A program made the translations under genes and the position numbers. Shown piece after piece: positions 33,042 through 41,505 of a stretch of DNA of 64,000 bases. The notes beneath the pieces were generated by a model. That model was not told the origin of the DNA and did not search any database. It saw only the letters and a program-made list of their open reading frames with translations. The stretch is from positions 1 to 64,000 of the forward strand of contig JBIKLA010000013.1 in the NCBI GenBank assembly GCA_044360075.1, written 5' to 3'. Source of the stretch: OMII01 sp947467385 (GTDB lineage: Bacteria; Bdellovibrionota_C; UBA2361; OMII01). How positions within the stretch are numbered: the stretch's first letter is position 1; each line of letters begins with the position of its first letter.

Positions 33042-33935
33042 GTGGCTAACCGTGTCACCCGTTCCGATATTCGCCGATACTCGTCGGTGGGGCCGCTCGT
33101 TGGGCTCCTCGTCATGTCGCTTGGCCTGTGTGGCTTGGCGTACTCGGTGGGGAGCAGGGCACACAACGACGCTGGCCAGGCAGTGTCACGGGCCTTCATT
33201 CCCGAATTCAGCGTCGTGGAGGTGCCGGTTCCGGAGCGTCCGGTTCCGGCCGGCACCCTGCTGCGTGAGGTGAGGGTGCGCCGTGAGCGATATCCCGAGC
33301 ATCAGCTCCCAAGCGGCGCGCTGCGCGATCTTGAGGCGTTGCGAGACGGTGTTGTGCTAGCCGCCCTTCCGGCAGGACTGCCGATCCTTAGGGAAAACAT
33401 CGGGTCACAGGATGAGGCGACGAACCCGATTCTTGGCCACATCCCTCCTGGCATGCGCGCCATGACAGTGCGCGTCGACGCAACCGCAGCGGTTGAAGGA
33501 TGGGTGCGCGGAGGCTCAGTCGTTGACGTCCTTCTCGTCGAAAAAGCCAGGACCTCCGTTGTGGCCGAGAAGGTGAAGGTAATCTCTGCCGAGAGGTCGC
33601 TGTCGCCGGTGGACGCAGCGGGCTCGCCAGCGATTCCAAGCACCGTGACCCTGCTCGTGACACAAGAGCAGTGCCTCGCAATCAATACGGCTGTTCCCTT
33701 GGGCAAGATCGCATTTGCGCTCCGGAGCCAGAGGGACTCAGAGGGCTGGCGCGACACGCACTTCTCCTCAGACGACCTCGCCTCGGCGCAGGATAGCCAG
33801 CCGAAGATGAATGTCGAGGGGGTTGTTTCGGTTGGCGAGGGCACCCAGGCGCGGCGATTTGCGCTCGTCAACGGGGCATGGCTTCCAGCACAGGATATCC
33901 CGAAGGGATTTCTCCTGGCGAATAGAGCGAGGTAG
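33042..33935 (+). CDS. cpaB: CpaB/RcpC Tad pilus assembly protein
   Basis: A 297-residue periplasmic, membrane-anchored pilus assembly factor that works with the secretin channel. One helix (about 18-35, VGPLVGLLVMSLGLCGLAY) is followed by a beta-clip SAF domain (VPAGTLLREV) and the RcpC region MRAMTVRVDATAAVEGWVRG with DVLLVEKARTSVVAEKVKV. The GTG at 33042 is chosen over the frame start at 32988, because GAGGAAAGAGG stands just upstream and the earlier part overlaps the pilin gene. It is 17 bp after flp and 8 bp before cpaF. Confidence 0.9.
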   Translation: MANRVTRSDIRRYSSVGPLVGLLVMSLGLCGLAYSVGSRAHNDAGQAVSRAFIPEFSVVEVPVPERPVPAGTLLREVRVRRERYPEHQLPSGALRDLEALRDGVVLAALPAGLPILRENIGSQDEATNPILGHIPPGMRAMTVRVDATAAVEGWVRGGSVVDVLLVEKARTSVVAEKVKVISAERSLSPVDAAGSPAIPSTVTLLVTQEQCLAINTAVPLGKIAFALRSQRDSEGWRDTHFSSDDLASAQDSQPKMNVEGVVSVGEGTQARRFALVNGAWLPAQDIPKGFLLANRAR

Positions 33936-33943
33936 TAGGAGAG

Positions 33944-35272
33944 ATGAGCGCGAGAGCGGGAGATTACGGCAGCAACGTCCCCTCGCTCCCGCCCGTCTTG
34001 GCGCATGTGCTGAGCGAGGCGCGGCGCATCCTGGCGCGAGGGCCCGAGGCCGAAGCCGCGCCGAAGCTTGCTGATCACATGCAGACCATCGCCGATGTTG
34101 CTGCGCGGCTCGGTATTGAGCTGACGCATTTTGAGCGTGACGAGATCCTCACTCATCTTGAGACCGACTCCCGGCAGTTTGGCGTCCTGCAGCCATTGAT
34201 CGACGATCCTAAGGTGTCTGACATCATTGTTTCCGGCTTCAGCAAGGTCTCGGTGCAACAGTCCCGCAAGAGCCTACGAACCCAGGTGAGGTTTCCCGAC
34301 CAGCGCTCGTATGACGCGTTTGTCGAGAAGCTGCTGGGGCGTGCCGGAACCTCGTACTCGACTAAGCAGCCCATTGCCGACGGAATGGTAGGAGCCCTGG
34401 TGCGAATTCACGCCGTGCATCGCTCGCTGTGTGAGGATGGGCCTTACCTTACCATTCGCATCAATCGCTTCACGTCGGTGGTAGTGGATGACCTGGTGCG
34501 TGCCGGGCTTGCGCCGAAGCCCGTACTCGATTACCTCGTCGGGATCGTTGGGATCGGCCGTTCGCTCATGGTGGTTGGTGAAGTAGGGACGGGGAAGACT
34601 ACGCTTGCCCGGGCGCTGGCATCGAGTATTCCGCACGACGAGTCGGTGCTGGTGATAGAGGACACGCCGGAGATCCGGCTCGACCATCCGCACGTTCGGT
34701 ACGTGTCAACGCGCGAGGAGAATATTGAGGGCTCGGGGAGAGTTTCTCCGGCGCAGTGCATTCGCGCCGGGATGCGCATGGCGATGAATCGCATCATCTT
34801 CGGCGAGATTCGTGACGCAGAAGCCGCCGAGGCGTTTGTTGACGTGTGCGCGTCCGGGCATTCCGGACTATCCACGTTGCACGCGCGCAGCGCCCTCGAT
34901 GCGGTGACCCGGCTTGAGCTCTTTCTTGCGCGGGCCCAGAAAAATGCCGACCGGGCGATCCTTGGCGCTCAGGTATGTACCGCTGTGCAGGTCGTCGCCG
35001 TCGTGGACGTGTGCAAGACGACAGGGGTTCGCCGCATCATGGAGGTGCGCGAGCTGGGGCCGATAGCGGACGGTGTCCTGCGCCAGCGCGAGATATTCGC
35101 CTACAAGATTACCCAGGGACAGCCAGCCTGGGTGGTTGCAGGCCGAGTGAGCAGCTTCCGCGAGAGGCTGGAGCAGGAGCCGGCGCGATTTTCGTTTGCG
35201 GGGCTCGGGGACCTTCTCACCCTGTCAGATGATGTCGTGTATCGCGAGGCAGCAACATCCATGAGGAGGTAG
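33944..35272 (+). CDS. cpaF: CpaF/TadA secretion ATPase of the Tad pilus
   Basis: The hexameric type II/IV secretion ATPase that powers Flp pilus extension and, in Caulobacter, retraction. The 442-residue protein has the CpaF N-terminal helical domain, GVLQPLIDDPKVSDIIVSG (80-98), Walker A GEVGTGKTT (212-220), the Asp box IEDTPEIRL, Walker B IIFGEIRD (284-291) and the His box GHSGLSTLHARS (305-316), all intact. AGGAGAG directly upstream gives the start. It is 8 bp from both cpaB and tadB. Confidence 0.95.
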   Translation: MSARAGDYGSNVPSLPPVLAHVLSEARRILARGPEAEAAPKLADHMQTIADVAARLGIELTHFERDEILTHLETDSRQFGVLQPLIDDPKVSDIIVSGFSKVSVQQSRKSLRTQVRFPDQRSYDAFVEKLLGRAGTSYSTKQPIADGMVGALVRIHAVHRSLCEDGPYLTIRINRFTSVVVDDLVRAGLAPKPVLDYLVGIVGIGRSLMVVGEVGTGKTTLARALASSIPHDESVLVIEDTPEIRLDHPHVRYVSTREENIEGSGRVSPAQCIRAGMRMAMNRIIFGEIRDAEAAEAFVDVCASGHSGLSTLHARSALDAVTRLELFLARAQKNADRAILGAQVCTAVQVVAVVDVCKTTGVRRIMEVRELGPIADGVLRQREIFAYKITQGQPAWVVAGRVSSFRERLEQEPARFSFAGLGDLLTLSDDVVYREAATSMRR

Positions 35273-35280
35273 CGAGGTCA

Positions 35281-36114
35281 GTGTTAAAGAAGAGAGACTC
35301 CACCATCGTTGAGCGGCTGACAGGGGCCTTCAGGCCCCAAGTGGGCGAGCCAGCGGGGCTGCCAGCTGACATCGGGGGGCGTTTTTACCGTGAGCTGCAC
35401 ACGGCAGGAGTCACGAAACGCAACGCCTGCGGCATGCTCGTCACGGCAGCGGGCTTCGCTCTCTCGCTGGGTCTCGTAAGCCGAAGCTTCACGACAGCTC
35501 TCGCCGCGCTTGCGGTAGGGCTCCTCCTCGTGCTCGCGACCCTCCGGGGGCGCGCGAAGCAGAGGCGCGCGCAGCTTGAGCGCGATCTGCCGGCGCTGCT
35601 CACGTCAATCGCATCTTCGGTGCGTGCGGGAATCGACCCCATTACGGCGCTCATGAACGCGCACGCTTTCTTTGCCCCCTCGTCACTTTTGGCGCACGAG
35701 CTCTACTCTTTTCGTCAGGGCATCCGCGCCGGCGAGGATGAGGGGAAGCTCATTGAGGGCTTTATGGGATGCCTCTCCTCGCCCGACCTTGAGCTCTTTA
35801 AGCGCTGCATCATCCTCTCTCGCCGCCACGGCGCTTCGCTTGCTGAGCCGCTTCATCGGGTTGTGAAAGTGGTCCGGCAGAGGCAGTCGTTTCGCCGCAA
35901 GACACGTGGCGCACTCGCGATGCACCGGCTCTCCGCAATCGGAATTGCCGCATGCGCCCTCTTTATCGGGGGGCTGCAGGTGGTGATGAACCTCTCCGGC
36001 ATCGCGCTCACCTGGCAGCACCCAGTCGGCAGCAAGTTCCTGATGGCCGGTGTCGCCCTGATAGTTGGTGGGATCGGTTGGATGATGTCGCTTGGGCGAG
36101 AGGAGGCCCTATAG
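35281..36114 (+). CDS. tadB: TadB-like inner-membrane platform protein
   Basis: A 277-residue T2SF-domain protein that forms the inner-membrane platform of the Tad pilus with TadC. Two hydrophobic segments at about 50-88, the cytoplasmic T2SF helical bundle (RDLPALLTSIASSVRAGIDPITAL ... RHGASLAEPL) and two C-terminal helices (about 215-240, 250-270) match the family layout. GTG start, with AGGAGGT about ten bases upstream, inside the end of cpaF. It is followed by tadC after 3 bp. Confidence 0.9.
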   Translation: MLKKRDSTIVERLTGAFRPQVGEPAGLPADIGGRFYRELHTAGVTKRNACGMLVTAAGFALSLGLVSRSFTTALAALAVGLLLVLATLRGRAKQRRAQLERDLPALLTSIASSVRAGIDPITALMNAHAFFAPSSLLAHELYSFRQGIRAGEDEGKLIEGFMGCLSSPDLELFKRCIILSRRHGASLAEPLHRVVKVVRQRQSFRRKTRGALAMHRLSAIGIAACALFIGGLQVVMNLSGIALTWQHPVGSKFLMAGVALIVGGIGWMMSLGREEAL

Positions 36115-36117
36115 CAG

Positions 36118-36909
36118 ATGATAATCTTGGGCTGCATATCGGCGATAGCCATAGGTGTTTTTCTCGTTGACGCTACGCAACGGCGCTCGGCAGACAGCTC
36201 GATATCGGAGAAACTCACAACCGAAGAGGCGGCATTGCGCCGGCCGCTTGAGCCTGCGTCGAGCGCCAAGCGCCGGCGGCATGCAACGTGGGTTCTTAGT
36301 GGAATTGCCTTCGTCGCGGTCAGGCAGCTCCTTGGGCTCTCGGCAGGGGTGATCGAGATAGGCTTCTTCGCCATGGGTGCGCTTGCGGGCGAGATGGCGC
36401 TGCGTGTGCGCCAGGAGTCGGCTCTTAAGCGGAGGCTTCGCCGCACCGAGTTTCACCTCCCCAACGTGATGGAACGGGTGGTGATGGCAGTCAGTGCCGG
36501 CCTAGACGTGGTTCCAGCGCTCCAGGAGGCGAGCCGAAGCAGCGACGATCCGGTTTCTGAAATCATGCGGGAGGTCGTGCAGCTCGCCGAAGGGGGAATG
36601 CCAGTGAGCGACGCGCTCTCCGCGGCTTCGGAGAAGACCGCGAGCATCTCACTTAAGCACGCGCTTGTTCACCTTGGGATCGCGCACCAGCAGGGGGGCG
36701 AGATCGTAAGGCCCCTTAAGGAGCTCAGCGATGCCACCCAGACGCATTTTCAGGAGGTGGTTGAGGAGCAGATTGCAAAGCTTCCCGTGCAGGCTGTCAT
36801 GCCGCTCGTTGTAACCTTCGCGGGCCTCATTATCTGTTTCCTTACCATACCCCTGATGCAGGTCGGGTCTATTACACGGAGGGTCGCCCATGTCGCGCAG
36901 CAGCACTAG
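36118..36909 (+). CDS. tadC: TadC-like inner-membrane platform protein
   Basis: A 263-residue T2SF-domain paralogue of TadB and its partner in the pilus platform. An N-terminal helix (IILGCISAIAIGVFLVDA), two more near 60-90, then the T2SF bundle (FHLPNVMERVVMAVSAGLDVVPALQEA ... GGMPVSDALSAAS ... LGIAHQQGGEIVRPLKELSDA) and a C-terminal helix (VVTFAGLIICFLTIPLMQV). The stretch ending QQGGEI..PL is typical of TadC. It overlaps the next gene by 20 bases. Confidence 0.9.
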   Translation: MIILGCISAIAIGVFLVDATQRRSADSSISEKLTTEEAALRRPLEPASSAKRRRHATWVLSGIAFVAVRQLLGLSAGVIEIGFFAMGALAGEMALRVRQESALKRRLRRTEFHLPNVMERVVMAVSAGLDVVPALQEASRSSDDPVSEIMREVVQLAEGGMPVSDALSAASEKTASISLKHALVHLGIAHQQGGEIVRPLKELSDATQTHFQEVVEEQIAKLPVQAVMPLVVTFAGLIICFLTIPLMQVGSITRRVAHVAQQH

Positions 36910-37942
36910 CAGCAGTGACCGGAATCCCGAGCGCGGCATGGTGTCGGCGCTCTTCTTTCTGGTTGCTGTACCGATCCTGATGGTCTTGCTGTGCGTTGGC
37001 CTTGAGCTAACGCACTTCTTCGGCACACATGACGACATCCAGCGCATCGTCGATCGCGAGACGAGGGCGAGCGTTACGAAGGGAATATCGCCAGCGGAGA
37101 CGGAGAGGGCGGTGCTTTCTCAGCTCGGGCAGTTCAGCGAGCTCATTGAGCTAGGAAGGGTGAAGAGCGTGAAGACGGCCCAGTGGACCGACACGCGAGT
37201 GGAGGCGCGATTTCGCGGGATCTTCAGCGAGCTTGCCCTGCGGCTCGCCGGAGCGCGCGCGCCGCAGCTACCGATGCGTGTGAGCGCACGGGTACGAAAG
37301 GTTTCAGCGCGCGCCCTTATCATGCTTGACCGATCAGTGCTGGCGGCCGGGGGGCGGTGTGACGATCCCGAGCTCGGTGCGCTGGAGGCGTTCGTGGATA
37401 GCCTTGCCCTCGCACTCTCGCAGGGCGGTATCGGGGGCCTGCAGGTCGCGGTCATTCCCGGGTCTCAGGGGCCAATAGAGCTGCTCGGTCCAAACGATGC
37501 CGCTGACCTCCTGGACCGGTGCCGCGCGAGGCGGGCGGATCTTCTCTTCGACGTTGCAAGCGTGGCAGGGTCGCAGGAGGCGCAGGACCCACTGGCCGTC
37601 GCGCTTGGTGCCGCCGCGATCGCCGATGAGGAGCTGCTGCTGCGGACGGCGGAAAACCGCAGCGTTGTGCTCGTGCAGTCGGGTGCGGTGGCAACGGCTC
37701 GGGGCTACGCCGAGCCGCTCATAACGCTGCTCGATGCCTATGCGCGCGACCGAATGGTTAGAGTAAGCCTGATGCACGTCGTGCTCGATGGCCAGGACTT
37801 CGCGAAGGTTGAGGTGCCGCCGCTAGCGCCATTTGGCGCAGAGGTCCGAAGCCTTGTGACGACTAAGCGCGAGTTGGAGCACCCAAACCTGCTGGTGGCG
37901 ATGCGGGGAAAGATGAGCGAGAGGTCGGTCTTGGTCTTTTGA
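36890..37942 (+). CDS. TadG-like protein with a degenerate vWA domain
   Basis: A 350-residue membrane-anchored protein in the position of TadG. ERGMVSALFFLVAVPILMVLL is a pilin-like N-terminal helix, but it lacks Glu at +5 after the Gly, so processing is doubtful. From about residue 145 it resembles a von Willebrand A fold: ARALIMLDRSVLAAGG at the first strand, GIGGLQVAVIPGSQGP, then VVLVQSGAVA. The metal-site motif DxSxS is reduced to DRSVL, so ion binding is probably lost. GGAGGG seven bases before the ATG, inside tadC, shows translational coupling. TadG proteins help anchor the Flp pilus in other species. Confidence 0.68.
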   Translation: MSRSSTSSSDRNPERGMVSALFFLVAVPILMVLLCVGLELTHFFGTHDDIQRIVDRETRASVTKGISPAETERAVLSQLGQFSELIELGRVKSVKTAQWTDTRVEARFRGIFSELALRLAGARAPQLPMRVSARVRKVSARALIMLDRSVLAAGGRCDDPELGALEAFVDSLALALSQGGIGGLQVAVIPGSQGPIELLGPNDAADLLDRCRARRADLLFDVASVAGSQEAQDPLAVALGAAAIADEELLLRTAENRSVVLVQSGAVATARGYAEPLITLLDAYARDRMVRVSLMHVVLDGQDFAKVEVPPLAPFGAEVRSLVTTKRELEHPNLLVAMRGKMSERSVLVF

Positions 37943-37946
37943 AGTT

Positions 37947-38570
37947 ATGAAAGCTGCGCGGACGATACCAGAGAGGGGGATAGCGATACTGGAGGCTGCG
38001 GCATGGGCCACAGTGATGCTGCCGGTAGCCATGCTGGCGGCCCACACATGTCTCCTCGTGCACGACCAGCGCGTTATGGCGATTATTCCAGAAGCCGTTT
38101 TGCGGGAGGAGCCCCTTCCGGCACTATCGTGGACGGGTGACGGTGAAGGTGGGACCTTTGGTGTTTCAGGCGAGGCGCTTCGCCGTGCAGCAAGCAGCCT
38201 CGCAGCCCGCGCATCAGCCGAGGCCAACGCATCGCTGCTTCGGACATCGCGCATCTCAGCTCGCGCATGCTGTTGGGTTTACGCCGTCGACGAGATCACC
38301 GGACGGGCGGGAGTGTTGCGGCAGGAGGCATGCGCGACGGCGGGCCCCCAGGCACTTGAGGCCCGTCTTGCTGCCGAGCTCAACTCGCTCAGGGCCCGCC
38401 CCGTCGGGGTTCGCAGCTTCTCCACGTCAGGGACGCAGGACTATGTGCCGACTGTCATCATCGCCGGAGTCGCGCTTGGCGGTGATTTCAGCCCAGCCGT
38501 GCCCGCCCTTAAGCAGCAGCAGCTTCAGTTTGCACACGTTTCATTTCCGCGCCAGGAGGTTACGCTATGA
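37947..38570 (+). CDS. TadE-like pseudopilin
   Basis: A 207-residue minor pilin-like protein. The N-terminus ARTIPERGIAILEAAAWATVML has a prepilin cleavage Gly followed by IAILE, with Glu at +5, and a hydrophobic helix, as in TadE pseudopilins. The rest is a periplasmic domain with a Cys pair (ARACCW) and further Cys (EACATA). It starts 4 bp after the TadG-like gene. The ATG of the next gene overlaps its stop (ATGA). The TadE assignment rests on the N-terminal signature and position rather than on whole-length similarity. Confidence 0.7.
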   Translation: MKAARTIPERGIAILEAAAWATVMLPVAMLAAHTCLLVHDQRVMAIIPEAVLREEPLPALSWTGDGEGGTFGVSGEALRRAASSLAARASAEANASLLRTSRISARACCWVYAVDEITGRAGVLRQEACATAGPQALEARLAAELNSLRARPVGVRSFSTSGTQDYVPTVIIAGVALGGDFSPAVPALKQQQLQFAHVSFPRQEVTL

Positions 38571-39904
38571 GGAAACTTTCGTCGGTCATTAACAAACTTT
38601 GGGGCCGCGGCCGCGCGCGTGACGGCGCCTCGCAGCTGCCCTCGCTGATTAAGGCGCTAAGGGCGCTGGTCTCAAAATCGGTGATGCGCGAAGTGGTGGT
38701 CTCCTCAACCGACAGGCGCCAATGGGGCGTGCTCGCTGCGGCGTGGGTGGGCGTGAGTGAGCGGGAGTTCATGCAAGCCGCCGCGCGCGAGATGCGGTCT
38801 GAGTACGAGGACCGGGTTCCGGTGCCAGATCTGACGCCGATTGGGGCGGGTGCGCGGGACTTCCTGGCGCAGCTAAGGCGTGCCGGGTGCTCGGCGGTGC
38901 TAGAGGGAGGCTCAATAGCGCGCTTTATCGCCATGGACCCGGCCGAGGTGCGAGCTGTACCGGGATACTCACGAGATCATCCCGTGTCTGTTGCGCCGTG
39001 GTCAGAGATAGCACGCGCTCTCGATGCTGCCGAGCGGCTTCTTGCAGAGGGAGAGGCGAATGCCGACCTTGTGGCTACCCGCGCAACCGACGACATGTGC
39101 GGTAAGATCGTGGGCCTGCTGATTGAGGAGGCGGCGCGGCACGGCTCCGGATCGGTTGAGATCGTGACCTCCGAGGATAAGACCCGCTACCAGTTCACGG
39201 CACAGGGGGGAAAGACTGGCATCGGAAGCATTCACCCCGAGGTTGTCTCGCCGCTCCTCAAGCACCTGTACCGCATCGAGGGGTCCGTGCAGAAGCTCTC
39301 GGGGCGGGATGTGATCGTCCGGTCGATGGGGAACTCGTCTAACTTTAGGCTCTCGTGGAGGGATGCCGCGACGGAAACGCCTATTCCGCGCGCCGCCCTG
39401 CCGGCCCCTGAGTGCAGGCGCGAGGCTGAAGGGAGTGCGCAGCTTGAGGGCGTGGGCCAAGCGCCAAAGCTTTCGGCAGAAACTGCTGGCGCGTCCGGCT
39501 CCCAGGGCAAGGCTCCCGTCCTCGTGATAGACGATAATCCGATGTTCTGCCGTGTGCTTGAGCGGCTCTTAACCAAGGAGGGATTCGACCCGTGCTTTGC
39601 CGCAAACGGGGTAGAGGCGCTTGAGAAACTCCAGGCATCTGCAGCGTTCCGGCCTAGGGTGATCATCTGTGACCTTCATATGCCGCTCATGAACGGCAAG
39701 GACCTTCTTGAGCGCCTAAAGGGAGACCCAAAGCTGTCGAGGATTCCGGTAGTCATGCTTACGTCGGACGAGGATGTCGAGGCGGAAGTGGCGCTCATAA
39801 AAGGGGGCGCGGAGGCGTTTCTTGCCAAGAGCAAAGATCCGCGAATCTTGAGTGCGCAGATACGCAAGCTCTCTCGGAGCCCGCTATGGCAGGAGGCGGC
39901 ATGA
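38567..39904 (+). CDS. GspE/PilB N-domain-like protein fused to a receiver domain
   Basis: A 445-residue cytoplasmic protein. Residues 317-440 are a CheY-like receiver: VLVIDDNPMFCRVL, the phosphorylated Asp369 in IICDLHMP, VVMLTSDED and a Lys in FLAKSKD. Residues 50-150 resemble the MshEN/N1 domain of GspE and PilB ATPases (GVSEREFMQAAARE start, AVLEGGSIARFIAMDPAEV). Residues 170-265 resemble the N2 domain (KIVGLLIEEAARHGSGSVEIV, then TRYQFTAQGG). No P-loop ATPase domain follows. I infer a phosphorylation-controlled partner or decoy for a secretion ATPase. It is translationally coupled to the TadE-like gene and to the kinase gene by ATGA overlaps. Confidence 0.7.
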   Translation: MRKLSSVINKLWGRGRARDGASQLPSLIKALRALVSKSVMREVVVSSTDRRQWGVLAAAWVGVSEREFMQAAAREMRSEYEDRVPVPDLTPIGAGARDFLAQLRRAGCSAVLEGGSIARFIAMDPAEVRAVPGYSRDHPVSVAPWSEIARALDAAERLLAEGEANADLVATRATDDMCGKIVGLLIEEAARHGSGSVEIVTSEDKTRYQFTAQGGKTGIGSIHPEVVSPLLKHLYRIEGSVQKLSGRDVIVRSMGNSSNFRLSWRDAATETPIPRAALPAPECRREAEGSAQLEGVGQAPKLSAETAGASGSQGKAPVLVIDDNPMFCRVLERLLTKEGFDPCFAANGVEALEKLQASAAFRPRVIICDLHMPLMNGKDLLERLKGDPKLSRIPVVMLTSDEDVEAEVALIKGGAEAFLAKSKDPRILSAQIRKLSRSPLWQEAA

Positions 39905-41502
39905 GTGGAGCGTGGCACTGCGCTCTTGGACGGGCGCTCTCGCACGTGAGTGATGGGCAGCGCGCCCACCTGCTTGAGTCCCTTCTGGCGCGCATGAGCT
40001 GGGAGCTTAGCCAGCTCGTGTCCCCGCAATGCATCGGGGTCGCCCTTGCGGTGAGGCGGGGAGACCGGTCGATCGTGTGCGGGCGAGACTCCCGCGAGAG
40101 GGACTTTCCGACGGAGAGCATACTGGGACTGCTGTGCACTCTGGCCGAGGAACAAAAGGAGTACCGCGTCACAGATCACTCTCTCGATACACTTCGCTTT
40201 ATGGCGAGCCCCTGCCGGACATCAATTGTAGTGCGCCTCACGCTTCCGGAATCGGTAGCAGCCGGCGGGGATGCGGCCCTGTGGCTTGGGCTGATGTGTG
40301 GAGCAGCGCCGGCACACATCGAGGAGGCGCGTGCCCTGGCAAAAGCGATAGGCGAGTGGTTCGTGGCGTACGGCCCTCTCATCGAGAGGCTTCAGTCAGC
40401 GTGGGAGCGCGTGCGCCTCGCTGAGGAAAAGAACCGGGAAAGCATTGCGATCATGCACGATGCTCGCGCGCCACTCGGAGCACTGAAACACCTGCTTCAG
40501 GGGGAGCTTCGGGCAGGCTCGGCCAAAGACGACGATGCTGGCATTGTCGTGTCGCAGCTTGGCTACCTTGGGGATCTATTATCCCGTGGATCCCCGCAGT
40601 CTCTCGGGGGCCGCCACGGCAGCTGGACGCAGTGTGATGTTGGCGAAGTTGTCGCGCGGGTAGCCGAACGCGTTGCCTTGGGGAAGCCGCAGGGCGAAGC
40701 GGCAGTAGTAGTCTCATGCGCGGCGCATGCGGTGGCGTGCCCGATTCCAGGCATCGAGCTGGAGCGTATCCTCACAAACCTGATCGGAAATGCATTGCGG
40801 TTTGCTAAGCCTGGCGGGGTGTCGGTGAGTGTTGAGCTGGATCGCAGCTGCCGCAGCGCGGCGATCCTGGTGGCTGATGATGGCCCGGGCTTTTCAGCGA
40901 CGGTATTGCGCTCGTTTGAGGAGCGCCGCGATGAGGCGATGGCGCCGTCTGAGGGGTGGGGGATAGGGCTTGTGTCGTCGCGCCGCAGGGTAGAGGAGCA
41001 CGGAGGCTCGATGCAGCTTCGCTTCTCGCCGCAGGGAGGAAGCCTCGTTGAGGTGCGCCTCCCATGCGTCCGCAGCGAAGAGCCTTATGAAAGCGGCTTC
41101 TCTGAACGACCAGCTGGCTACGACATGGTTAATGGGCAAAGCGGGATGGCCTTGTGCATTGTTGATGATGATCGCGCCCATGCGCGCTCGCTTGAGAAGC
41201 TCATGAGGTCCAGGGGGCTTGAGCCGGTGTGCTTTAGTGAGATCGGCGCAGCCATTGAGCACCTTGGGCGCCACGCGGCGCCCGTCCTGTGCGACGTTAA
41301 CATGCAAAACGGCGGGGCAGAGGTTTTGCTTGCAGAGCTGCGGTCCCGGCGCATCTCGGTGCGGGTTGCGGTGATGAGTGGTGACAACAGCGAGGATGTG
41401 CTCTATCGGGTTGCGGCGGCAGGCGCAGAGGCCTTTTTCGACAAGCCAATAGCGGTTGAAGACGTTGTGGAATGGATCGAGCGGCCCGTGGCTGCAGCGT
41501 AA
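39901..41502 (+). CDS. Hybrid histidine kinase (GAF-like, HisKA, HATPase, receiver)
   Basis: A 533-residue cytoplasmic sensor kinase without membrane helices. Residues 30-165 look like a GAF-type sensor (LWLGLMCGAAPAHIEEARAL near its end). The dimerisation/phosphoacceptor site is His186 in IAIMHDARAPLGALKHLL. The ATPase domain has the N-box LTNLIGNALRFAKPGG, G1 VADDGPGF and G2 GWGIGLVSSRRRVEEHGG. A C-terminal receiver carries CIVDDDRA, Asp465 in VLCDVNM and Lys in FFDKPI. GGAGG five bases before the ATG and overlap of that ATG with the previous stop fix the start at 39901. It is the last gene of the Tad operon and probably controls the receiver protein before it. Confidence 0.88.
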   Translation: MSGAWHCALGRALSHVSDGQRAHLLESLLARMSWELSQLVSPQCIGVALAVRRGDRSIVCGRDSRERDFPTESILGLLCTLAEEQKEYRVTDHSLDTLRFMASPCRTSIVVRLTLPESVAAGGDAALWLGLMCGAAPAHIEEARALAKAIGEWFVAYGPLIERLQSAWERVRLAEEKNRESIAIMHDARAPLGALKHLLQGELRAGSAKDDDAGIVVSQLGYLGDLLSRGSPQSLGGRHGSWTQCDVGEVVARVAERVALGKPQGEAAVVVSCAAHAVACPIPGIELERILTNLIGNALRFAKPGGVSVSVELDRSCRSAAILVADDGPGFSATVLRSFEERRDEAMAPSEGWGIGLVSSRRRVEEHGGSMQLRFSPQGGSLVEVRLPCVRSEEPYESGFSERPAGYDMVNGQSGMALCIVDDDRAHARSLEKLMRSRGLEPVCFSEIGAAIEHLGRHAAPVLCDVNMQNGGAEVLLAELRSRRISVRVAVMSGDNSEDVLYRVAAAGAEAFFDKPIAVEDVVEWIERPVAAA

Positions 41503-41505
41503 TCG

